From assembly GCA_902767235.1 (NCBI GenBank), contig CACXGR010000009.1:1-7630 (forward strand): DNA of 7,630 nucleotides, read 5' to 3'. This document shows, piece after piece, positions 1 through 5,149 of this stretch (position 1 is its first letter; each line of letters starts with the position of its first letter). The position numbers were made by a program, and so were the translations under genes. The stretch is from an uncultured Lachnospiraceae bacterium. GTDB taxonomy: Bacteria > Bacillota > Clostridia > Lachnospirales > Lachnospiraceae. The notes under the pieces were generated by a model, which saw only the letters and a program-made list of their open reading frames with translations, ran no database searches and was not told the DNA's origin.

Positions 1-1
1 C

Positions 2-793
2 AGATGGTATTACGGTAACCTGACCTGCTTCTCCCAGGAGCACATGCAGACATTCGGTTACCTTTGCTCCATGCTCCCTCTCTGCAAAGAGCTCTATGCG
101 GACGACCCGGATAAGATGGCAGAGTCCATGGACACGTACAGAACATTCTTCAACACAGAGCCTCAGCTCGGCGCCATTATCGTCGGTGTTACGGCAGGTC
201 TTGAAGAAGCAAGAGCAAACGGCGCAGAAGACGTAGACAGCGAGACCATCAATGGTCTTCGTGCAGGTCTGATGGGCCCCATCGCAGGTATCGGTGACTC
301 TTTGGTAGTCGGTACGGTCATCCCGATCCTGCTCGGTATCGCAATGGGTATGTCCGGCGGCGGATCCCCCATGGGCGCGATCTTCTACATCGTAGTATGG
401 AACCTGTTCGCATACTTCGGAATGCGCTTCCTGTACTTCAAGGGCTATGACATGGGTACCAAAGCCGTCGAATTCCTTGTCGGCGATATCGGTACTGCGA
501 TCCGTGAGGCAGTTACAACCCTCGGCGGTATCGTCATCGGTGCTGTTTCCGCCACATGGGTATCTGTAAAGACGAGTTTTGCTCTTTACAACGAGGCAGG
601 CGAAGCTTACATGGTCCTTCAGGAAAAGCTTGACAGCGTATTCCCCGGACTCCTTACCGCGATCTTCGTTATCTTCTGCTGGTGGCTGATGGCCAAGAAG
701 CGCTTCAGCCCTCTGAAGGTCATGGGCCTTCTGGTCGTGATCGCATTCGTCGGCGTTCTGGTCGGTTTCTTCAACCCCGGTCTGTCTTATTGA
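2..793 (+). CDS. PTS mannose/fructose/sorbose family IID subunit (5' partial)
   Basis: This is the membrane subunit IID (ManZ type), which with IIC forms the sugar channel of a mannose-class phosphotransferase system. The frame is open to the left edge of the window, and the residues before the first in-window ATG (RWYYGNLTCFSQEH) match the usual IID N-terminus. The ATG at 44 is therefore internal, and the true start lies upstream, probably by only some 15-20 codons. The in-window part is 263 residues. Family hallmarks are the MQTFGYLCSMLP segment near the N-terminus, the GLRAGLMGPIAGIGDSLV motif at about residues 88-105 of the visible part, and hydrophobic C-terminal helices ending in GFFNPGLSY. 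IIA, IIB and IIC genes are expected just upstream but are not visible. The family call is firm. The sugar cannot be read from this subunit; mannose, fructose, sorbose, glucosamine, N-acetylgalactosamine and beta-mannoside disaccharides are all possible for the class. Confidence 0.95.
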   Translation, partial: RWYYGNLTCFSQEHMQTFGYLCSMLPLCKELYADDPDKMAESMDTYRTFFNTEPQLGAIIVGVTAGLEEARANGAEDVDSETINGLRAGLMGPIAGIGDSLVVGTVIPILLGIAMGMSGGGSPMGAIFYIVVWNLFAYFGMRFLYFKGYDMGTKAVEFLVGDIGTAIREAVTTLGGIVIGAVSATWVSVKTSFALYNEAGEAYMVLQEKLDSVFPGLLTAIFVIFCWWLMAKKRFSPLKVMGLLVVIAFVGVLVGFFNPGLSY

Positions 794-800
794 TCAGGCG

Positions 801-819
801 GTTTCGGAACTTCGAAAAC
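801..819. other. Short imperfect dyad after the IID stop codon
   Basis: The bases GTTTCGGAACTTCGAAAAC read nearly the same on both strands (15 of 19 positions). As RNA they could fold into a short stem GTTTCG/CGAAAC with one bulged A. The element lies between the IID stop and the strong hairpin. It could be an operator half-site pair, an RNA processing hairpin, or chance. No protein can be assigned to it. Confidence 0.25.
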
Positions 820-831
820 TCACAAAAGAGG

Positions 832-862
832 AGGGGGATCCCGCCGGGATCCCCCTTATTTC
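832..862 (+). terminator. Strong hairpin after IID, likely terminator or attenuator
   Basis: A perfect 10-base-pair stem (833-842 GGGGGATCCC with 846-855 GGGATCCCCC) closes a three-base GCC loop, and an extra A-T pair extends it. The following TTATTTCATT is T-rich but not a clean T-run, so termination may be partial. The next gene starts only 28 bases after this tract, leaving little space for a separate promoter. The likely role is to lower expression of the two downstream genes relative to the PTS subunits, or to protect the 3' end of the upstream message. Confidence 0.75.
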
Positions 863-889
863 ATTAAACAGGTCGTGAAAGGATGAACA

Positions 890-1174
890 ATGGCCCAGCT
901 CAGCAAAAAGGAACTGCTCGAGGAAGCAAAAAAACAGTCTGAAATGCTTGAACGGATCGGCAGATGGAGGACCTATTCCATGGTGGTATCCGCGATCGGC
1001 GTCGTTGTCGCCTACATGGGATTTACCGGCAGCTTTTATCCGGTCATTGTAGGGGCAGCCGGTGTTGTGATCATCCTGGCCGGCCTCGGATTTGCGGCTT
1101 TCTGCAATTTCGGGATCCGGACCGGCAGGGAGAATGTTGAGAGGATCCTGAACGCTGCTCAAAAGAGCGAATGA
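890..1174 (+). CDS. Small protein with two membrane segments, unknown function
   Basis: I do not recognise this 94-residue protein as a named family. Residues 5-27 are charged and helical (KKELLEEAKKQSEMLERIGRW). Hydrophobic segments follow at about 30-48 and 51-74, separated only by a short FTGSFYP turn, and a charged tail (GRENVERILNAAQKSE) ends the protein. This predicts a membrane hairpin with both ends on the same side, probably the cytoplasm. The ATG is preceded by GAAAGGA at a spacing of six bases, which supports the start. The gene sits between the PTS IID gene and an HPr-like gene, so it may be an accessory to the PTS permease or belong with the HPr-like protein. That link is inference from position alone. 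A shadow ORF on the opposite strand covers the same bases but has no ribosome binding site and no recognisable domain. Confidence 0.85.
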   Translation: MAQLSKKELLEEAKKQSEMLERIGRWRTYSMVVSAIGVVVAYMGFTGSFYPVIVGAAGVVIILAGLGFAAFCNFGIRTGRENVERILNAAQKSE

Positions 1175-1208
1175 TCTTTCAGAGTCTGTATTTGGAGGAA
1201 AGCATATT

Positions 1209-1466
1209 ATGGTGAGATTTCAGGTATTGTGCAGTCTCGAGGAGGGACTGGACATCAAAAGTGCCGGTGAATTTGTCAAAGAAGTGATCAAAAGTGAAGG
1301 CAGAGTGACAATTCGGAATGGACAAAGGGAAGGTGACGCCAAGCTGATCTTCAATGTCATGAGTCTGAACATCAAAAAAGGAGATCTTCTTGAGTTCTCT
1401 GTTGAAGGCGCGAATGAAGCAGAAGATGCGGCGTCTCTGGAAAAATACGTGAGAGAGCATTTATGA
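1209..1466 (+). CDS. HPr-like protein lacking His15 and Ser46
   Basis: The 85-residue product aligns without gaps to HPr, the PTS phosphocarrier. The C-terminal half is typical: NVMSLNIKKGDLLEFSVEGANEAEDAASLEKYV matches the HPr pattern of VMSLGIKKGD followed by an acidic helix. The active-site loop GLHARPA reads GLDIKSA, so the phosphorylated His15 is Asp (codon GAC), Arg17 is Lys and Pro18 is Ser. The regulatory serine region KSIMGVMSL reads KLIFNVMSL, so Ser46 is Leu. The protein therefore cannot accept phosphate from enzyme I at His15 or from HPr kinase at Ser46. GGAGG at 1194-1198 precedes the ATG by ten bases. The gene is the last of the PTS cluster, 34 bases after the small membrane protein, and is closed by a terminator. 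A regulatory or scaffold role toward PTS components is plausible but unproven. Crh of Bacillus is a known HPr variant without His15, but it keeps Ser46. Confidence 0.88.
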   Translation: MVRFQVLCSLEEGLDIKSAGEFVKEVIKSEGRVTIRNGQREGDAKLIFNVMSLNIKKGDLLEFSVEGANEAEDAASLEKYVREHL

Positions 1467-1485
1467 CCGGACGGCCGAAAGAAAG

Positions 1486-1520
1486 ACCACTCTTCGAAAA
1501 GGAAGAGCGGTTTTTTTATT
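1486..1520 (+). terminator. Rho-independent terminator of the PTS cluster
   Basis: ACCACTCTTC (1486-1495) pairs with GGAAGAGCGGT (1502-1511 with a single A-C mismatch) around a GAAAAG loop, followed by an uninterrupted run of seven T at 1511-1517. This is a standard intrinsic terminator 20 bases after the HPr-like stop codon. It separates the PTS cluster from the operon downstream. Confidence 0.9.
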
Positions 1521-1598
1521 GTTTTATTCCGGCGGATTTATGTTAGTATTTTACTATGTCAATATGAACCGGAGACCGCAAGGAGCAAGAGGGAGGAT

Positions 1599-1706
1599 GT
1601 GGAAGGGCAGAACCATGACCTGAGCCTCACCGAGGAGATGATGATCACTTTCCGGGAGGGAAAAGAACCGCTGGGTTACTTCTATGCGGACAGGAGCGGA
1701 AAATGA
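1599..1706 (+). CDS. Possible 35-codon small ORF or gene remnant in the leader
   Basis: A GTG at 1599 opens a frame of 35 codons ending in TGA at 1704-1706. The peptide has protein-like composition (for example LSLTEEMM and GYFYADRSGK) and is not low complexity. It ends 27 bases before the ATG of the nuclease-ATPase gene. The start is weak: GGGAGG at 1591-1596 lies only two bases from the GTG. The same frame stays open upstream to the terminator without an ATG. A second short frame from ATG 1540 (27 codons, ending at 1623) overlaps it in another phase. The arrangement fits a leader peptide, a small protein with a non-standard start, or the 3' end of a decayed frameshifted gene. I do not recognise the peptide. 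Confidence 0.3.
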   Translation: MEGQNHDLSLTEEMMITFREGKEPLGYFYADRSGK

Positions 1707-1722
1707 TTTCGGAGTGCTGAAC

Positions 1723-1727
1723 GGAGG
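1723..1727 (+). promoter_or_regulatory. Ribosome binding site setting the nuclease-ATPase start
   Basis: GGAGG lies six bases before the ATG at 1734 and fixes that codon as the start over the nearby in-frame ATG at 1743. Confidence 0.8.
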
Positions 1728-1733
1728 CTGCAC

Positions 1734-3236
1734 ATGAAAGCTATGAACCTGTATTTTCTGACCCGGGAGACAGAAGGAGAGAATTTTTCCGGACTCGTAC
1801 AGGAACTGTCGGGAAGAGTCCGGTACAAAGAATACAGCAGGCATGAGGCGCAGTCGCTTCGCATGCTGACAGAGCTGCTCATACCGTATCTGATCAAAGG
1901 GACGGCGGATACAGGCAGAAACTGGGTCAACTGTCTGGACGGATTCCACTTTTCCTATACGATCGCGCATATCAGCAAGGAATTTGATCTGCTCAAGATC
2001 TCTGCGGATGGGAAAAGTGTTCTGAATATTGAGCTGAAAAGCGAGGACATCGGAGAGGACAGGATCCTCAAACAGCTCATGCAGAACCGATATTATCTCA
2101 CCCATATAAGCGGCAGCATTTATTCCTTCACATATGTGATGGAGACCAATACACTCTATTATCTCAATGATAAGGGACATATGAGGACCTGTGATCCGGA
2201 TCTTCTTGCGTCGGTGCTGCAAAAACCCGCTTTTGTACAATATGTGGAGAAAGATCTGGACCTGTACTTCAGAGCGGCGGATTACCTGATCGATCCGGTG
2301 ACCGTACCGGAAAAATATCTTCAGGGGAACTACTTTCTGACCAACCAGCAGGCGGAGTTCAAGAGAAAGATCCTGGAGACGCTCCGTGTGAGCGGCGGCA
2401 GTGAGAAGGCACCCGTTATCGTCGTGGAGGGCGGCGCTGCTACAGGAAAGTCCCTGCTCTTATATGACCTGGCGATGGAACTGTCCAAAAAGAAGAGGGT
2501 GCTCTTTTTGTACGGCGGGAAGCTCTCCGAGGGGCACCGGGTCATCGATGAGAGACTGAAACACGTGGACATCTTTTCCGCCGCAGAGGAGGGCATAAGC
2601 GGAGACTATGCCTTTGCGCTGTTTGACGAAGCCAACCGGGCGGAGCCCGATGCCCTGGTGCGGATACTGGATTACCTGGCAAGCGGCAATATCCCCTGCA
2701 TTCTGGCCTGCGATCCGAATATCCTGGTCAAAAAAAACAGGGAGGGAAAGGGAACGACGGAACTGATCCGGGAAGCGGGGACACGCTCACTGGAGTTTAC
2801 CGGCAATATCCGGGTAAACAGGCCGGCCTATCTGTTCCTTAGGGCCATGATGCAGCCCAGGGAGATCCATTCCCGGCAGGACTTTGACTGCATCGACGTG
2901 CTCTACGCCGCCAACCGGCAGGAGGCGGAGGTGATCCTCGCCTATTACAGGGAGGACGGCTTCTCGCAGCTTGTGCTTTCCGGCAGCGAACAGGGACCGG
3001 AAGCAGATCTGAATATAGAGGACATGGCGGGGCAGGATCACGGCCGCCTCATCGTGGTCCTCGATTCCGGCTTTTACTACGATGAAGATATGCACCTGCA
3101 GGTGTCGGGAGATCACGCGCCGGAAAGGCTGTCTCTTATGTATGAGGGAATCTCCCGCACAAGGGAGAGACTCTGCGTGCTGGTCGTCGGAAATGAAGCG
3201 CTGTTCACGCAGATCCTGTCTGTCAGAGAGAGGTAA
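1734..3236 (+). CDS. PD-(D/E)XK-like nuclease fused to DUF2075/SF1-like ATPase
   Basis: This is a 500-residue soluble protein with two apparent modules. The N-terminal part (about 50-160) resembles a PD-(D/E)XK nuclease core: Asp85 in EFDLLKIS, then Glu100-Leu-Lys102 in NIELKSED, then a helix with QLMQNRYYL, like the Q-x-x-x-Y element common in this fold. The C-terminal part (about 225-500) is a P-loop ATPase. Walker A is GGAATGKS at 233-240, Walker B is ALFDEANR with Asp298-Glu299, and LEFTGNIRVNRP follows where related proteins have a sensor-type Q/N-x-R motif. YEGISRTRERLCVLVVGN from about 470 closely resembles helicase motif VI of superfamily 1 and the end of DUF2075 (Schlafen group 3 helicase) proteins. 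The family suggests a nucleic-acid processing ATPase, possibly in defence or stress responses; no substrate can be named. Its TAA overlaps the ATG of the ABC exporter gene by one base, so the two are probably translationally coupled. The nuclease call is less certain than the ATPase call. Confidence 0.8.
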   Translation: MKAMNLYFLTRETEGENFSGLVQELSGRVRYKEYSRHEAQSLRMLTELLIPYLIKGTADTGRNWVNCLDGFHFSYTIAHISKEFDLLKISADGKSVLNIELKSEDIGEDRILKQLMQNRYYLTHISGSIYSFTYVMETNTLYYLNDKGHMRTCDPDLLASVLQKPAFVQYVEKDLDLYFRAADYLIDPVTVPEKYLQGNYFLTNQQAEFKRKILETLRVSGGSEKAPVIVVEGGAATGKSLLLYDLAMELSKKKRVLFLYGGKLSEGHRVIDERLKHVDIFSAAEEGISGDYAFALFDEANRAEPDALVRILDYLASGNIPCILACDPNILVKKNREGKGTTELIREAGTRSLEFTGNIRVNRPAYLFLRAMMQPREIHSRQDFDCIDVLYAANRQEAEVILAYYREDGFSQLVLSGSEQGPEADLNIEDMAGQDHGRLIVVLDSGFYYDEDMHLQVSGDHAPERLSLMYEGISRTRERLCVLVVGNEALFTQILSVRER

Positions 3237-5149
3237 TGGATAGAGAGAACGGATTTATGGATCAAAACCTTGAAAACAATAAGCAGTTTGACGGCAGAAT
3301 ATCCCTGCTCCGGTATTTTCTGAGGGGCAGCATCGGGACATTCTCGCTGAGCGTACTCTTTGCGGCAGCCGTATCCTTTCTGGATATGCTGCTGCCCAGG
3401 ATCATCAGCTTTACAGTAGATAGTGTGATCGCCGATCAGGCGCCGGATCTTCCGGCGTCTGTTTTGGCTTACCTCAAGATGGCCGGCGGCGTGGAAATGC
3501 TGCGCAGATATCCGGCTGTGATCGCGGCGGCGGTGACCGGCGTCGCTCTGACGGCGGCGGTGTGCCGATATCTCTTCCGCTATCTGAACGAAGTGGCTGT
3601 AGAGCGCTTTGTCAAGCGCATGCGCGACAACCTGTATGCCAAAATACAGCGGCTCCCTTACGCCTGGCACAGTGCCAACAGTGCAGGCGATATCATCCAG
3701 CGGTGCACGTCAGACGTGGAGACGATCAAGGTCTTTGTGTCGGAACAGCTCACTTCCCTGGTCAGGGTCGCGGTGCTGATCGTCCTGGCGGTGAGCTTCA
3801 TGGCCATGATCAACCTGAGGATGACGGCGGCTGCATCCCTGTTCATACCGACGGTGATCGGCTATTCGCTCTTTTTTCACGCGAAGATCGCCGACGCCTT
3901 TGAGAAGGCGGACACGGAAGAGGGCAAGCTCTCCGCCATCGCCCAGGAGAATCTCACCGGCGTGAGAGTGGTGCGCGCATTCGGAAAGGAACAGTACGAG
4001 AGGGATCGGTTTGAGAAGCAGAATGCCTATTATACCGGCTTCTGGATCCGTCTCATGAGGATACTGTCGCTCAACTGGGTCACCGGCGATGTGATGACCG
4101 GCCTCCAGTATCTTCTGGTGAACGTCATGGGCGCCGTCTTCTGTATCCGGGGCAGCATTACGGCAGGCCAGTTTATCGCTTTTGTCTCCTACAACAGTCT
4201 CCTGATCTGGCCGGTCAGGTCTTTGGGCCGCGTGATCGCAGAAATGAGCAAGGCGGGCATATCGCTGGACAGACTCCTCTACATCATGAACGCGGAGGAG
4301 GAGCGGGACCCGGCGGACGCGCTGACTCCGCCTATGGACCGGGAGATCCGGTTCGAGCATGTCTCTTTTGGCTATGGCGGCGCCAAGGAAGAAGCGCTGT
4401 CGGACATCACCTTTTCCATTCCGGCGGGTTCCGTCGTCGGCATTCTGGGCGGCACCGGTTCTGGCAAATCAACGCTCATGTACCTTCTTGAAAAGCTCTA
4501 TCCCATTCCTGAGGGAAAGGGAAGGATCACGATCGGCGGCGTCGATCTTGCGCAGATCAAGGGCGCATGGGTCAGGGAAAATATAGGAATGGTCCTGCAG
4601 GAGCCCTATCTCTTCTCGCGTTCCATCGAGGACAATATCGCGATCAGCCTGGATGGGCCATCCTCCGGAGAAGCCGGCGCGCCTGTAAAGAGGAATGCGG
4701 GATACCGGCGGGAGGAGATCCGAAGAGCCGCCGGAACGGCGGATCTGATCGATACGGTGGACAGATTTCCTTCGGGTTTTGATACCTTTGTCGGGGAGCG
4801 GGGCGTGACCCTGTCCGGCGGACAGAAGCAGAGGACGGCGATCGCACAGATGCTGGTCAGAAAATGTCCGGTCATGATCTTTGACGACTCCCTGTCCGCG
4901 GTTGACGCAGAGACGGACGCCAGGATCAGGGCGGCGCTCCGCAGAGATACAAAAGGGGCGACAGTGATCCTGATCGCGCACAGGATCACCACGATCATGC
5001 ATGCGGACAAGATTCTGGTCATGGAGAAGGGAAAGATCCTGGAGAGCGGCACGCACGAGGAACTTTTGCAACAGAAAGGGCTGTACAGAAAGATCTATGA
5101 TCTTCAGATGGCCGGAAGTGAAGTATTGGAGGGCGGCGATGAAGAATGA
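3236..5149 (+). CDS. ABC exporter half 1, fused permease-ATPase with degenerate Walker B
   Basis: This 637-residue protein is a half-transporter of the type IV (multidrug/lipid/peptide) exporter fold. The membrane domain has about six segments, near residues 33-58, 93-113, 172-213 (two) and 282-328 (two), with a longer outer loop between the first two. The nucleotide-binding domain carries Walker A GGTGSGKST (405-413), Q-loop Gln455 in LQEPYLF, signature LSGGQ (526-530), Walker B ending FDDS with Asp550 and Asp551, and switch His582. The catalytic Glu after Walker B is thus Asp551, as in the degenerate site of heterodimeric exporters such as TM287/288 and BmrCD. The segment between DN (466-467) and REEI (492-495) is about 15 residues longer than in the partner. 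The start at 3236 overlaps the previous stop (TAATG); an in-frame ATG at 3257 is the alternative. It should pair with the next gene. The cargo is unknown; drug, lipid or peptide export are all possible. Confidence 0.93.
   Translation: MDRENGFMDQNLENNKQFDGRISLLRYFLRGSIGTFSLSVLFAAAVSFLDMLLPRIISFTVDSVIADQAPDLPASVLAYLKMAGGVEMLRRYPAVIAAAVTGVALTAAVCRYLFRYLNEVAVERFVKRMRDNLYAKIQRLPYAWHSANSAGDIIQRCTSDVETIKVFVSEQLTSLVRVAVLIVLAVSFMAMINLRMTAAASLFIPTVIGYSLFFHAKIADAFEKADTEEGKLSAIAQENLTGVRVVRAFGKEQYERDRFEKQNAYYTGFWIRLMRILSLNWVTGDVMTGLQYLLVNVMGAVFCIRGSITAGQFIAFVSYNSLLIWPVRSLGRVIAEMSKAGISLDRLLYIMNAEEERDPADALTPPMDREIRFEHVSFGYGGAKEEALSDITFSIPAGSVVGILGGTGSGKSTLMYLLEKLYPIPEGKGRITIGGVDLAQIKGAWVRENIGMVLQEPYLFSRSIEDNIAISLDGPSSGEAGAPVKRNAGYRREEIRRAAGTADLIDTVDRFPSGFDTFVGERGVTLSGGQKQRTAIAQMLVRKCPVMIFDDSLSAVDAETDARIRAALRRDTKGATVILIAHRITTIMHADKILVMEKGKILESGTHEELLQQKGLYRKIYDLQMAGSEVLEGGDEE
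5128..5133 (+). promoter_or_regulatory. Ribosome binding site setting the second ABC gene start
   Basis: GGAGGG inside the end of the first ABC gene lies five bases before the ATG at 5139. It favours this start over the in-frame ATG at 5001, which would add 46 arginine-rich residues unlike any ABC N-terminus and create a 149-base overlap. Confidence 0.85.

Larger units (their letters stand above)
1521..1733 (+). other. Leader region of the nuclease-ATPase/ABC operon
   Basis: About 210 bases separate the terminator from the next confident start codon. The first 40 bases are AT-rich (GTTTTATTCC, then TTTATGTTAGTATTTTACTATG) and are the most likely place for the operon promoter. TAGTAT at 1544-1549 or TACTAT at 1552-1557 could serve as a -10 box, but no convincing -35 box sits at the right distance. 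From about 1566 the composition becomes purine-rich and coding-like, with a possible small ORF. I found no recognisable riboswitch or strong hairpin here. Confidence 0.4.

Noticed and set aside
44..793. ATG at 44 as the start of the IID gene
   Set aside because: The frame is open to the window edge and the preceding residues match the conserved IID N-terminus, so this Met is internal.
833..855. GGATCC-containing inverted repeat as a mobile-element end or integration scar
   Set aside because: There is no transposase, no partner copy and no target duplication; a terminator hairpin explains it.
794..1162. Opposite-strand ORF over the small membrane protein gene
   Set aside because: It has no ribosome binding site or recognisable domain, and the + strand frame has a good start, membrane segments and operon context.
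3710..4360. Long opposite-strand ORF inside the first ABC gene
   Set aside because: It is rich in His, Arg and Asp, as expected from the antisense of a GC-rich gene, and lies wholly inside a certain coding region. The same applies to 1554-2240, 3113-3670, 4469-5155, 5019-5642 and 5919-6791.
5001..5138. N-terminal extension of the second ABC half from ATG 5001
   Set aside because: The extra residues are an out-of-frame reading of the end of the first ABC gene; a GGAGGG site marks ATG 5139.
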